From the NCBI GenBank assembly GCA_963752855.1, contig CAVVZX010000053.1, forward strand, positions 1-64,000: a stretch of DNA of 64,000 nucleotides. Direction: 5' to 3'. This DNA is from DATJPW01 sp963752855 (GTDB lineage Bacteria; Desulfobacterota; Desulfomonilia; Desulfomonilales; Desulfomonilaceae). This document shows, one piece after another, positions 45,619-55,015 of the stretch. Positions within the stretch are counted from its first letter, which is position 1. The number at the start of each line of letters is the position of its first letter. Position numbers and translations under genes: made by a program. Below the pieces are notes generated by a model. That model made no database searches. It saw nothing but the letters and a program-made list of their open reading frames with translations, and was not told the origin of the DNA.

Positions 45619-46128
45619 TCACCCGGCGGCTTTAATGCCCAGCTTCAGGGCTTCCAGATTCATGCTGCGGACCTTTTCGCGTGGATCTCTGCCGAGCATG
45701 TCGTGGATTTCTTCTGCGGATACTGGAAATCCTTCCATCATGGAAGAAAATCCAAGCAGCACCACGTTCTCAAGTTGTATACGTCCCAAATTTCGTGCGA
45801 AAGAGGCTGCATCGCAACGTCTTATTCCAGGCTCATCGGGCAATGTGGAATTCTCTACAATCTGTCCGTCGGGCCTGAGATAATGCCTATTGTTTGTCGT
45901 TTCCGAAGCGTCCAATGACACTAGGAAATCAGCTCGGCCCAGTCGAATCAGCGAAGAGGAAAAAGGTCCGATTCGCAAATGGCTGTTGATGGAGCCCCCT
46001 CTTACCGCCATTCCGTGCGTTTCCGACGAAATCACGTCCAGACCCTTGGCCGTGACGATTTCGCCGATTAATCGGGTGAGGAAAACAATGCCCTGGCCGC
46101 CTCGTCCGCAAAGAATGAGTTCGCTCAT
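45619..46128 (-). CDS. iorB: Indolepyruvate:ferredoxin oxidoreductase, beta subunit
   Basis: The 169-residue partner of IorA, oxidatively decarboxylating arylpyruvates to arylacetyl-CoA with ferredoxin reduction. The gamma-type 2-oxoacid oxidoreductase fold is visible: LCGRGGQGIVFLTRLIGEIV, SSETHGMAVRGGSINSHLRI and LVSLDASETTNNRHYL. It follows iorA by five bases in the same direction. The family acts on Phe, Tyr and Trp transamination products, so it can feed phenylacetate-type intermediates toward the benzoyl-CoA route encoded at 14839-18802. The frame is intact. Confidence 0.92.
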   Translation of the reverse strand: MSELILCGRGGQGIVFLTRLIGEIVTAKGLDVISSETHGMAVRGGSINSHLRIGPFSSSLIRLGRADFLVSLDASETTNNRHYLRPDGQIVENSTLPDEPGIRRCDAASFARNLGRIQLENVVLLGFSSMMEGFPVSAEEIHDMLGRDPREKVRSMNLEALKLGIKAAG

Positions 46129-46133
46129 AAATC

Positions 46134-47958
46134 TTATTCACCTCTCGAACTGATAGCCTCAGATGGACAGATCCGGGCGCAGAATCCACAACCCGCGCAA
46201 AGGTCCGCGTCTATTTCGATCTTCTTCTTTTCTCTAACCAGATGCATCGCAGGACACTCGAGGTCCTTGATGCAGGTCATGCACAGATCGCAGTTCTCTC
46301 CCACCTGGTATCGCTCCGAAGGAATCGTCGCTCCCGGCGCACGCACGCAGGCCCGTCGAGTGATAACCACGGCCACTCCATTATTTTGGTCAAAAGTGTA
46401 ATTCTTGGCCCTTTCCAGCGCGTCGCGTGCGCTGTCATGGTCATACGGATCCACGACATCGAGGAAGTCAATCCCGCATCCTCTCACCAGTCGTTCCAAA
46501 TCGACCGCAGCTCCTTCCGAACCGTCGGCCAGAAATGCGTGCGCCTGGAGTAGGTTGGCCGCCTGTCATTGCGGTCAAGCTATTGTCCATGATTACCAGC
46601 ACAAATGACGCCTTGGTGTGAACAGCGTTTATTAAGGCGGGCACACCTGCATGATAGAAAGTTGAATCCCCGATGGTGGCCACAACCCTGGTCTCGTTAG
46701 TCGAAGAGCGGAGTCTGGACAAACCTCCGGCCATGCCTATGGACGCCCCCATGCACAAACAAGTATCCACCGCGCCCATGTTGATACCAAGCGTATAACA
46801 TCCGATATCGCTGGAATAAACCGCCTGATCGAATATGGTCTTGATTAGATAGAACGCGGGTCTGTGGGGACAGCCCGGACATAGAGACGGTCGCCGAGGC
46901 TTGATTGCAGGCGTCTCTCTTGCGGGAGGCTCCAAACCCACAGCCTTAAGAATTATGTCTTCAACGGCCTCGGGGTCAAGCTCTCCCTGACCCGGCACAG
47001 CTCCACTAAGCCGTCCCACAACCTTACGTCTGTCCATCAACTGGAGTTCGAGGACCGGATATGTTTCTTCTATTACGAGGGTCTGCTCGTGGTCGTCCGC
47101 GATCTTCTGGAGAGCTGCATTGTCGCAGGGAAACGGAAGGCCCACTTTGTATACGTCCAGGCCCGAAAGGCGCTCATCGGACTCAACGATATCTTTGACA
47201 TGTGAAGAAACGGACCCCGAGGTAATTACCGCTGTCGAGCCGCCGCCTTGCCGAATGAACACGGGACGAGCTTCAGGCTCATCCTGCCTTATCTTTTCGA
47301 TCTTCTCATTGAGCTCGCCGTGCAGCACGAGTCGGTACCGTGGGATGGCCGCCCACCGCTGATAATTTTTCTTGAACGGTCCTACACTGCTCGGTCCCAG
47401 CGGAGGCGCCAGCGGAACATTCTGCCTGGCATGGCAAACTCGCAGGCACGGTCTGAGAATCACCGGGACTTGATATTTTTCCGACAACTCAAAGGCGCGC
47501 ACCGTCATTTCACGAGCCTCGGCCGGGGTCCCCGGGTCCAGCACCGGGATCTTTCCGAACCATGCGAAAAATCGGCTGTCCTGCTCGGTCTGACTTGAAT
47601 GAGGACCCGGATCGTCAGCCACGATAATGACCAATCCTCCGCGAACGCCTAAATATGCCGCGCTCAGCACTGGGTCCGAGGCCACGTTGAGCCCGACCAT
47701 CTTCATCACCGCAGCGGCTCGGCCTCCGGCAAGAGACGCGCCATAAGCGGTCTCGAAAGCGACTTTTTCATTTACGGACCATTCCAAATAGATAGGATGA
47801 TCGAGTTCCTTTTTCCAGCGGACGCAGGATTCCAGAACTTCAGATGACGGCGTGCCGGGGTAGGCCGCTGCCACGCCGCAGCCCGCCTCGATTATGCCTC
47901 GTCCGATAGCTTCATTTCCTAGCAGGAATCTAACTGTGGGGGAATTTTTCTGGGACAT
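46134..47958 (-). pseudogene. iorA: Indolepyruvate:ferredoxin oxidoreductase alpha subunit, frameshifted
   Basis: Large catalytic subunit with thiamine diphosphate and ferredoxin-type clusters. The start at 47958 (MSQKNSPTVRFLLGNEAIGR) gives the family N-terminus. AAAYPGTPSSEVLE and FETAYGASLAGGRAAAVMK follow, then the cluster motif SLCPGCPHRPAFYL and the TPP site VVATIGDSTFYHAGVPALIN with MDNSLTAMTGGQPTPG. The last 120 residues, with two [4Fe-4S] sets (CDLCMTCIKDLECPAM and CAGCGFCARICPSEA), lie in another frame. The join is near 46480-46560, so one indel splits the gene. It begins an iorA-iorB operon. Confidence 0.9.
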
Positions 47959-47989
47959 GATTCTTCTTACCTTGGGAATTCGGAACGTG

Positions 47990-48465
47990 TCAATGACTCC
48001 GAGAGCCACCTTTGATAGCCATAGCCAAGAGCATATTCGACGGCACGAAGAGAATCTTAGTTCTGCCTTCAATCCAGGCCAGCCAATATGAGGTTACGAC
48101 ACCCCAAACCATGTTGGCAATAATAACCAGCAAAGGCGTGAGACGCCCAGGTCCATTCCCATCATTCCTTTGCCGTCTTTAAAGGGAAATACGATAAACA
48201 GCTGTACCAGAGTCGGACCGAGGCTATAAATCACGCCCCTAAGGAAAGGGGACTTGCCGAAAGGAATCAGGAACAGGAATCCCCACAAGCCTCCCCAAAC
48301 AAGTCGCGGGTAAAGCCATGCTGCGCTCAACGGAGGAGCAATGCTGATACCCAGAGCGGTGGTGATTCCCGAGAACCCAAGAAGCCAAACGGCCAGACTG
48401 TTGATGAGCCCGCCGACGCTCCCTGCGGCATAGGCCAAAGAAAGCGCTAATATGACATTTTTCAT
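47990..48465 (-). pseudogene. Integral membrane protein, frameshifted, unknown function
   Basis: Hydrophobic protein of about 155 residues with four or more membrane helices. The first frame gives YAAGSVGGLINSLAVWLLGF, LVWGGLWGFLFLIPFG and GVIYSLGPTLVQLFIVFP, then nonsense from about 48135. Shifting one frame there restores a further helix (LLVIIANMVWGVVTSYWLAW) and ends at a TGA at 47990. The family is not recognised. It lies between the YkgJ-family gene and iorA in the same direction, with a five-base gap to the former. Confidence 0.65.
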
Positions 48466-48470
48466 GATGA

Positions 48471-49244
48471 TTATCTGATCCTAAGGACCGGTTCCCGGAA
48501 CAGAGCGAATCTCAGCCACCGAACTCCGAATTTGAGAAGCTCCAAATCATCCTTTCGGAGGACCTCCTCCATGCCCTTGTCCAGATCGAACTTCTCTAGA
48601 AACTTGCTCTGAAAAAGAAAATCCCGGAATCTATCCAAATTATAGCAGGCCATTACAAACATTTGCACGTGCTGCGGTCCCAGAGCCACCGCCTTGCCTC
48701 GAGTTTTCAGGACATACAATTCCATCAAGAGGTCATTTACCCGATTGTACTCGATCAGGCCCTGGTCGTCGACCCACTCGCTCACCTTCCATTCTCTTTT
48801 CTGTTCAAACCCTCGGCAATGATCTTCCTTGACGGTAAAATAGAATTCTCGCCGACTACCATCGAGAGGATGAGAGGTTGAAGCCCTGCCCAGAGGATAC
48901 ATCCTGCACGCGCCCGGGCGGTCCTCGTAGACCGAGCATCCCTGAGGAGTGACAAACGGGCATCGATTTTCATTTGAAGAATTCATCTTCAGGACAAACT
49001 CCGGGAAACCGTGAGCCGCGTCCAATTTCATGTCCGCGTAAGATTCCAGGAATTCTCCTGACGACATACGCAAACTTCGACTTAGTCTCAATACATCGTA
49101 AGGCGTTACACGCAATTCCAGTTTTGCGCAGCATTCCGTAAAACATGGCACATGAGGCCCGCATTCGAATTGAAAAGTGTCTTCCGGCCCGAGTTTTGGT
49201 AACGATTGCATGTCCGGCCGATGATCGGCCCGGCTATTTGTCAT
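48471..49244 (-). CDS. YkgJ family cysteine-cluster protein
   Basis: Putative zinc- or iron-sulfur-binding protein of the YkgJ (CxxCxxCC) family, role unknown. The clustered cysteines are visible as CGPHVPCFTECC near residue 28 and later as CPFVTPQGCSVYEDRPGACR. FECG and RMYPLGR are family blocks. The start at 49244 is chosen (MTNSRADHRPD) after a TTCCTTT... region; the frame stays open into repeat i. The C-terminal half is helical without known motifs. The frame is intact. Confidence 0.8.
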   Translation of the reverse strand: MTNSRADHRPDMQSLPKLGPEDTFQFECGPHVPCFTECCAKLELRVTPYDVLRLSRSLRMSSGEFLESYADMKLDAAHGFPEFVLKMNSSNENRCPFVTPQGCSVYEDRPGACRMYPLGRASTSHPLDGSRREFYFTVKEDHCRGFEQKREWKVSEWVDDQGLIEYNRVNDLLMELYVLKTRGKAVALGPQHVQMFVMACYNLDRFRDFLFQSKFLEKFDLDKGMEEVLRKDDLELLKFGVRWLRFALFREPVLRIR

Positions 49245-49263
49245 ATATTTTTCCTTTAAGTAG

Positions 49264-49350
49264 CAGTTCTTTGCTCGGCAAGGAGTCCGGGGGGCTCTTT
49301 CTTGCAAGAAAACCGCCCCCCGGCCCCCCCGCAAAGAACTCCTATAAATG
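49264..49350. repeat. Palindromic repeat family, copy i
   Basis: AGTTCTTTGC, CCGGGGGGCTCTTTCTTGC, AAGAAAACCGCCCCCCGG, GCAAAGAACTCCTATAAATG. It is the longest-armed copy, with a CCGGGGGG / CCCCCCGG inner pair and outer TTCTTTGC / GCAAAGAA pair. It lies upstream of the YkgJ gene. Its arms differ most from the other copies but keep complementarity and the AACTCCTATA tail. Confidence 0.8.
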
Positions 49351-49473
49351 TAATCACTTGAGTTCGTGCGCGGTTAAGCATCCGCTCGCTATTTCAGCGC
49401 TCCTCCGCAGCGTATAAGAGTTTTCTCCCTGGTCGTGCGCTTTCTGAAAATCTTTTCTCTTACCGCAACGGAA

Positions 49474-50049
49474 TTAACTCTTGCCAACATTAGAATGGCG
49501 CAGGCTCTCTGTTTTCAAAAAGAGCGCAAAATCCAGCAAGCCGGCAAACATCAGGTCCGCTTCATTGTCTTGCGTGTCGCCGATTCTCACGGTCAATGCC
49601 CCTGCCTTGCGACCCGCCGCAATGTCGGACGGAGAATCTCCGACCATGTACGAATTGGCCAAATCAATATTCAGGTCCGCGCAGGCCTTGAGGATCATGC
49701 CCGGAGCGGGCTTTCTACACTCACAATTTTCAATGGAGTCATGTGGGCAGTAGTATATGGCGTCCAGCATTACCCCGTTCTTCAGCAGTTCCTGGCCCAT
49801 GTATTCATGCACTTTATGGAGGTCATCCTCATCGTGACAGCCGAGCGCTATTCCTCTCTGATTGGTTACCACCACAAGAAGAAATCCCAAATCCCGCAGA
49901 AGCGCTAAAGCTTCGATCGCGCCCGGAACAAATTCAAATTCCGCTGGGCTGCATACATATCGGTCCTGAGGCAGCTTGACGTTAATGACTCCGTCCCGAT
50001 CCAACAATATCGCCTTGCGGGCGACTCGCGGAGCAGAAATTGGCTCCAT
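49474..50049 (-). CDS. gmhB: D-glycero-D-manno-heptose 1,7-bisphosphate 7-phosphatase
   Basis: HAD-family phosphatase in ADP-heptose synthesis for lipopolysaccharide core. The 191 residues show AILLDRDGVINVKLPQDRYV (nucleophile DxDG), VVVTNQRGIA, the zinc loop CPHDSIENCECRKPAPGMI and MVGDSPSDIAAGRKAGA. The start at 50049 is chosen for the family N-terminus; the frame is open upstream to 50136. A histidinol-phosphatase role is an alternative for the HAD type, but the zinc loop fits GmhB. Its partner genes (hldE, gmhA) are not nearby. The frame is intact. Confidence 0.88.
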   Translation of the reverse strand: MEPISAPRVARKAILLDRDGVINVKLPQDRYVCSPAEFEFVPGAIEALALLRDLGFLLVVVTNQRGIALGCHDEDDLHKVHEYMGQELLKNGVMLDAIYYCPHDSIENCECRKPAPGMILKACADLNIDLANSYMVGDSPSDIAAGRKAGALTVRIGDTQDNEADLMFAGLLDFALFLKTESLRHSNVGKS

Positions 50050-50342
50050 GATATTTCCTAAGACAATTGATTGGGATATCCGGCGGACGAGCCCAGACCC
50101 GGAAGCTATAATAAAGACGCAGTGGTCGGAGGTCAAGGTATGTTAAGTATTGGAACGATTCACAGGCGCCCCTGCCGCAGCCGCCAAGTTGGGTTGCCGG
50201 GCAAACATATAAATTACATTGAAAAATCTAATTATTACTCATCTCATCTCATAAAGTTTTCATACTTCTTCACAATTTACTTGACATAATTCGTTGGATG
50301 AATAATGAGAGCGTCCAGGACATTCAGTCAAGGAGGAAGGGT

Positions 50343-51563
50343 ATGGTGATAATAAAGCCCTTAAAGCTATTGGTTTGTCTAGCTATTCTCTCCACTCTCA
50401 TCTTTGGCGCAGCTGTTTGGGCATACAACGGCGCCGATATTTCCGGTGGCACAGGACTCCAGGGCGAAGCTCTGTCCGCGGACCCTCGAGTGAGGTCCGT
50501 TTCTCCACAGCGGCCCCCGGCTGTTCCTCAATCCTCGCGCAGCAGTTCCACGCGCAGCAAATCGCCGTCATCCCGGTCGTATGTATCCGATCCGGTACGC
50601 GTGAATTATCCGGGCGCCTTGCGTTACTCCTATCCCGGACCGCAGGCTTATCCGGCCCAGGGTTATCCACAGCAAGGATACCCGGCGCCGTTTGCCGGAC
50701 CTGCCGGACCGTTTGCCGGATCTGCCGGTTGCGAGCAAGGGCCGCAGAATCTGTTATGCCCTTCAGGATGGGACTTTTCAGTGCCTTGGTATATTCCGTA
50801 CCTGCCCCGCATTGGATGCAAACAGTTCCAAATTAGCGCAAGGCTCTGGTATGCCACATTAAATGCCAGCACCATAGTCTGGGGCACGAATTTCACTGAC
50901 GGTCCGGGCACTGAACTGGATTTACAGAGAGACCTCGGCCTGAGCAAGCATCAATATATAGCGGAATATGAAGCCCGGTGCCAGTTCAGGCAAAATTGGG
51001 GCTTACGATTTACTTTCATGCCGCTTGCCTTTAAAGACAACTTCACGCCTACAACAATGGACTTTCCTTTTGGTGCCGGCTTCTTCTTCGGTAACGCTTT
51101 TTACCCTGTATTTGTTCCGATCGTGTCTCGATGGCATCGCAACATTTACCGGTGGGACCTCGTGTACGACTGGTATCAGGCGAAGCATGCGGTTTCCAGC
51201 ATCTTTGCGGGGTACAGCCTATATGATGACAAGCTGGAGGTGAGCGACGTATTTCAGAGTCGGAGTCGCTCCCGCGGCTTTGGATTGGCCTATGCAGGAG
51301 GCAGCATCGACCGGGTTATCAGGAACCTCGGTTGCGGAGGCGCAGCTGCTTCGGTCCACTGCAAGGCTAGCGCTCAGTTCCTCGAGGGGTTTTTCGGCTG
51401 GGACGGAATGGCCACAGGTCGAATTTCAGTGCCTATGGATTGCGGACGATTCGGGTACATAGAAGCCGGCTGGAGATGGATAGTTCTTGAAAGATCCTAT
51501 CCGACCGATAAGGATAGGACCAGTCTGGACGGTTTAACCGGGTCCGTAGGGTTCGTCTTCTAG
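50343..51563 (+). CDS. Predicted outer-membrane beta-barrel protein
   Basis: A 406-residue exported protein of unknown family. The start at 50343 (MVIIKPLKLLVCLAILSTLI) is chosen because it opens a signal peptide and follows AAGGAGGAAGG. Residues about 30-130 are Pro/Ser/Gly-rich with YPQQGYPAP-type repeats. From about 150 on, alternating aromatic strands suggest a beta-barrel (FQISARLWYATLNAST, WGLRFTFMPLAFKDN, GYIEAGWRWIVLERSY), and the protein ends in Phe (GSVGFVF), the classical BAM-signal position. Substrate or role is unknown. A cysteine-rich patch (RNLGCGGAAASVHCKAS) could form disulfides. Confidence 0.7.
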   Translation: MVIIKPLKLLVCLAILSTLIFGAAVWAYNGADISGGTGLQGEALSADPRVRSVSPQRPPAVPQSSRSSSTRSKSPSSRSYVSDPVRVNYPGALRYSYPGPQAYPAQGYPQQGYPAPFAGPAGPFAGSAGCEQGPQNLLCPSGWDFSVPWYIPYLPRIGCKQFQISARLWYATLNASTIVWGTNFTDGPGTELDLQRDLGLSKHQYIAEYEARCQFRQNWGLRFTFMPLAFKDNFTPTTMDFPFGAGFFFGNAFYPVFVPIVSRWHRNIYRWDLVYDWYQAKHAVSSIFAGYSLYDDKLEVSDVFQSRSRSRGFGLAYAGGSIDRVIRNLGCGGAAASVHCKASAQFLEGFFGWDGMATGRISVPMDCGRFGYIEAGWRWIVLERSYPTDKDRTSLDGLTGSVGFVF

Positions 51564-51754
51564 ATGTTGACCTTACAACGTGACCTCTACTGCGGTCTAG
51601 CAAGGATATCAACCTGATTAAACGGGCATCAGGCAGCGCCGAAAGGAGATTTGACGAGGCTTCCGGCGGATGCCGCCCTTCCCTAGGTTGAATGTCCCCC
51701 TTAACCGGCAATGGTGACGGAAACCCGGAAGCCTCACAAATTCTAAACGCGGCG

Positions 51755-51785
51755 CCAAAAAAGGCCCGGCCATCCGGCCGGGCTT
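51755..51785 (-). terminator. Rho-independent terminator of the cyclase gene
   Basis: On the minus strand AAGCCCGGCCGGATGGCCGG, closed by GCCTT, forms a hairpin followed by TTTTTT. It lies about 50 bases past the stop of the minus-strand cyclase gene at 51836. Confidence 0.8.
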
Positions 51786-51835
51786 ACCATTTAATACGAC
51801 GTTGCGAGGTCGCCTCAACAGCTTATTTCATGCGA

Positions 51836-52480
51836 CTACGGTATCGGAAAATCCTCTAGAAGCACCGCCCTTGAAGGCGCTCCGTCACTCCCTTTGATCT
51901 TCAACGGCAAACAAACCAGGAAATAAACGCCGGGAGCGATTGCCGATAAGTCTAGGCCCTCGACCGGTATAACGCCCGCTTCCAAGAGAACCGTATGAGT
52001 CGGCGCTCCTTGGTGAAAAGGGCCGACAGACAGGTAATCGATTCCGACGAGTCTTATCCCCTTCTTAACCAACCATTCCGCCCCGTCTTTCGTTATAGCC
52101 ACAAAACCCGGCGCGAACTGGCGCCATTTCGCTTTCCAATTCTCGGAATTTCGAGTTCGGAACAAGACTCGTTCCGTGCCTTCAGGAATGTGAAGATCAT
52201 CCAAACTCGTCGATGAGATACTCTCCTCTTTCGTTGCGTCTACTACGATCGCTGGTCCTATCAGGATGTTTAGGTCCAGAGTCTCCGACGCGGGGGCTCC
52301 TTCTATGAAATGAACGGGCGCGTCAACATGCGTTCCTGTGTGAGCGCCCATGTCTAATTTGGTAAGATTGGAACTCGAGTCTTTTCCTATACTGTGAACA
52401 CGGGTAATTTGAATACCAGGATCACCTGGATAGGTTACGAGAGAATTGGAGATGGTGAGGGTAATATCATGAATTCTCAT
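51836..52480 (-). CDS. Cyclase / kynurenine-formamidase-like metal hydrolase
   Basis: A 214-residue protein of the cyclase (KynB-like) family, manganese- or zinc-dependent amide or cyclic hydrolases. The metal motif is clear: MGAHTGTHVDAPVHF (HxGTHxDxPxH). DITLTISNSLVTYPGDPGIQ is the family N-terminus. VGIDYLSVGPFHQGAPTHTVL and EGLDLSAIAPGVYFLVCLPL are further blocks. Substrates range from N-formylkynurenine to polyketides, so none is assigned. The neighbouring SDR remnant (52516) could be a former partner. The frame is intact, with a terminator downstream. Confidence 0.88.
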   Translation of the reverse strand: MRIHDITLTISNSLVTYPGDPGIQITRVHSIGKDSSSNLTKLDMGAHTGTHVDAPVHFIEGAPASETLDLNILIGPAIVVDATKEESISSTSLDDLHIPEGTERVLFRTRNSENWKAKWRQFAPGFVAITKDGAEWLVKKGIRLVGIDYLSVGPFHQGAPTHTVLLEAGVIPVEGLDLSAIAPGVYFLVCLPLKIKGSDGAPSRAVLLEDFPIP

Positions 52481-52515
52481 GGTGTTCTCCTGAAGAAAAA
52501 CGGCAGGGATCTCAC

Positions 52516-52743
52516 TTACAGTGATCCTGTTTGACGCATAAGGCCGCCATCGATAAAGACGGTCGCGTCGGTGATGTAAGACGCTTCATCCGAAGCCAAA
52601 AAAGCGACAAGTTTAGCGATTTCCTCGAGATTGCCGATCCTATGTACAGGAATCTCATCCCCCAATGCCTTTTTCTTCGTAAGTATTCCTGAGGCCAGAC
52701 TCATTTGTCCGAGCCGCAATGGCCCCATGCCCAACATTGACAA
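52516..52743 (-). pseudogene. Short-chain dehydrogenase, C-terminal remnant
   Basis: Seventy-five residues match the end of an SDR: IPVHRIGNLEEIAKLVAFLA and SDEASYITDATVFIDGGLM. The preceding bases read YAIVAPGP in another frame, resembling the conserved NAIxPGP just before this region, and then homology stops near 52775. The Rossmann N-terminus and catalytic Tyr-Lys are absent from the 480 bases upstream, so this is a truncated gene, not merely a frameshift. Confidence 0.75.
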
Positions 52744-52775
52744 TGCGGCCCTGGCGCCACGATGGCGTATTCCCC

Positions 52776-53225
52776 AATAGGTAAATATTTGCCGGTATCA
52801 AACATGCGCGAATCCAGGTTTACGGAACGAGAAAAAGTGCTGTTTTTCGGCGACCGCTATAAATTATCCGCCAAATTCCCAGCTTCATGGCAAAGGGCTG
52901 CATTGATACAAATTCTCAAGCAACTAATTTGATACCGAAATTCTAAACTAACAACCAACGAAGAATGCGAATTAAACAATTGAAATTTACGAAAATGGTG
53001 TTCCGCCGCTCCCTTGAAGATATTCGGCAACCCGCGTATTATCTTGTCAGCGACAATTGCGCATGTCAATCTTATTGATGGAATCGGAGTCCACGGCGCA
53101 TCAGATGGATCACGGAAAAATTGCGACCCGGATTCAGGTTTTTCTCGCGGAAAATTTTGCGGGCTTCTTGACATGGTCTGCTTGGGATGCTACATATACT
53201 CTTTTGATGAGAGGAGAGGCGCCTC
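52776..53225. promoter_or_regulatory. Upstream region of the rplM-rpsI operon
   Basis: An ORF-poor 450 bases that must hold the ribosomal operon promoter and leader. AGAGGAGAGGCGCCTC precedes the rplM ATG. I looked for a known L13 autoregulatory leader and could not identify one. Confidence 0.4.
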
Positions 53226-53654
53226 ATGAAAACCTGGACCCCCAAAAAAGGGGAAGTTGAGCGAAAATGGTTGGTGATAGACGCCAAGGATAAAATCCTC
53301 GGCAGAGTGGCAGTGGAAGCTGCCCGAATTTTGAGAGGTAAACATAAACCTCAGTTTGCGACCCATATGGATAGCGGAGACTTCGTCATCGTTATTAATG
53401 CGTCCAAGGTCCGGCTCACCGGAAAAAAACTGAGCCAAAAGATGTATTACCATCACAGCGGTTATCAGGGCGGCCTCAAGACAATTAAAGCAGAGAAATT
53501 GCTCAAAGAAAAACCGGAAAAGATGTTCAGGCTAGCGGTGCGCGGCATGCTTCCCAAAAATACGCTAGGTCGTGCGCAACTGAAAAAATTGAAAATATAC
53601 GCCGGTGAATCGCACCCACACGAGGCGCAGAAGCCGGAAACACATCAGCTTTAA
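53226..53654 (+). CDS. rplM: 50S ribosomal protein L13
   Basis: Early-assembly protein of the large ribosomal subunit. The 142 residues carry MKTWTPKKGEVERKWLVIDA, the L13 signature VRGMLPKNTLGRAQLKKLKI and DFVIVINASKVRLTGKKL. It is complete and of normal length. It is followed 15 bases later by rpsI, the universal partner. Codon choice is typical of a highly expressed gene. Confidence 0.98.
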   Translation: MKTWTPKKGEVERKWLVIDAKDKILGRVAVEAARILRGKHKPQFATHMDSGDFVIVINASKVRLTGKKLSQKMYYHHSGYQGGLKTIKAEKLLKEKPEKMFRLAVRGMLPKNTLGRAQLKKLKIYAGESHPHEAQKPETHQL

Positions 53655-53668
53655 GTCGGGAGAGGAAA

Positions 53669-54061
53669 ATGAGTGACGAGCGTCATCAGTGTACGGGCAA
53701 ACGAAAAAATGCCATAGCCAGGGTGCGACTGCAGCCTGGTTCCGGCAAAATGGTTATCAATAGTAGGCCCGTCGAGAATTATTTCGGACGTGAGACTTCC
53801 AGAATGGTTATTATGCAAGCGTTTGAATTGACCCAGACGGTGGGGCGATTCGATATCTTCGTCAACGTTCGGGGAGGCGGTCTGTCAGGTCAGGCTGGGG
53901 CGATACGCCATGGGATCAGCAAGGCGCTGCTCGAAGTAGATTCAGCTTACAGGCCAACACTCAAAGCCGCGGGGTTCCTGACTCGCGACTCCCGCGTAAA
54001 AGAGCGGAAGAAATACGGGAAACGAGGCGCCAGGGCAAGCTTCCAGTTCTCGAAACGTTGA
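53669..54061 (+). CDS. rpsI: 30S ribosomal protein S9
   Basis: Small-subunit head protein whose C-terminal tail touches P-site tRNA. The 130 residues include CTGKRKNAIARVRLQPGSGK and GGGLSGQAGAIRHGISKAL (S9 signature). The basic end is RVKERKKYGKRGARASFQFS then KR, the conserved tRNA-contacting tail. GGAGAGGAAA precedes the ATG. A rho-independent terminator follows at 54088. Confidence 0.98.
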   Translation: MSDERHQCTGKRKNAIARVRLQPGSGKMVINSRPVENYFGRETSRMVIMQAFELTQTVGRFDIFVNVRGGGLSGQAGAIRHGISKALLEVDSAYRPTLKAAGFLTRDSRVKERKKYGKRGARASFQFSKR

Positions 54062-54087
54062 TTCCCAAATTCAAGTAGAATTCTAGG

Positions 54088-54126
54088 AATGCCGGGGCAA
54101 GACCCAACTTGTTCCGGCATTTTTTT
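54088..54126 (+). terminator. Rho-independent terminator of rplM-rpsI
   Basis: AATGCCGGGGCAAG pairs with CTTGTTCCGGCATT (loop ACCCAA) and is followed by a run of T. It lies 27 bases after the rpsI stop. Confidence 0.9.
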
Positions 54127-54229
54127 GTGGGAACGTGCTTGAATTGAGAATTTGTGGTGGTGTTTCGGCTGCCTTCGCAGACGCAACCAGGATTGACGCG
54201 CAATATTTGCCACTCGGATCTTGTTGTGA

Positions 54230-55004
54230 TCAGCAAAGTCTCCGAAATTCTCTCATCAACGCCTGCATTACCTCGCCGGCATTCCCCAGGAGCGTCACGT
54301 TCATAAGGTTATCGTAAGGAGTGGCCTCGCGGTTCACCAGGATGAGCTCAGCGCCCGCTCGTTTGGCTTCCTGTGGAAGAAAACAGGCGGGCTGAACGAC
54401 GAGAGACGATCCGATGGTCAAAAAGACGTCACACGCCCCCGCGTGCCGGAATGCATTTTCAAGCGACCTCTTCGGGGAGCGATTGTCCGAACGCTATGGT
54501 TGCGCATTTGAGCGGACCGCCGCAATGCGGACAATAAGGAATGACAATGTCTTCAGGATCCATTTTGCCGGTGATCTCTTCCCTAGGCCAGCGAGTATTG
54601 CAATCGAGACAGGTGACCTCGTGCACTGTTCCGTGCAGCTCATAAATTTTATCTCCTGAGCTCCCGGCCTTTTGGTGCAAGCCGTCAATATTCTGGGTGA
54701 TGAGAGCTAGTAATCGGCCGCTTTTCTCAATTTCAACAACAGCTTTGTGGGCGGCATTGGGTTGGGCGTTCTCCATTGCCGGGTACCTGGCCAAGCTGTA
54801 CTCCCAGTATAGCCTCCGATATTTTTCATGCGACCGGAACCTCTGGTAAGTCAAGTCGTCGGGATTGTATTGGGACCAAATCCCGCCCGGTGAACGAAAA
54901 TCCGGAATCCCCGATTCGGTGGATATTCCGGCGCCGGTAAACACTACGACTCGCTTTGCCTTAAAAATCACCAGGGCGGCTGCTTTTATCGCCTCATTAT
55001 CCAT
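54230..55004 (-). pseudogene. NAD-dependent protein deacylase (sirtuin), frameshifted
   Basis: Removes acyl groups from lysines using NAD. The first frame (55004-54459) contains VVVFTGAGISTESGIPDFRS, TQNIDGLHQKAG with the catalytic-His region YELHGTVHEVTCLDCNTRW and the second zinc pair CPHCGG. It stops at EEVA. The C-terminal third (VFLTIGSSLVVQPACFLP, ELILVNREATPYDN) is in another frame, and the join is within GTCGCTTGAAAATGC near 54455, one base off. With one base restored, a normal sirtuin of about 258 residues results. The small exported-protein gene lies 11 bases upstream and the TPR-CHAT gene beyond it. Confidence 0.9.
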
Positions 55005-55015
55005 TAGGAGTCTCC

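Noticed and set aside
46500..46560. A selenocysteine codon in iorA
   Set aside because: The break there is a change of reading frame, not an in-frame TGA, and no SECIS-like loop follows.
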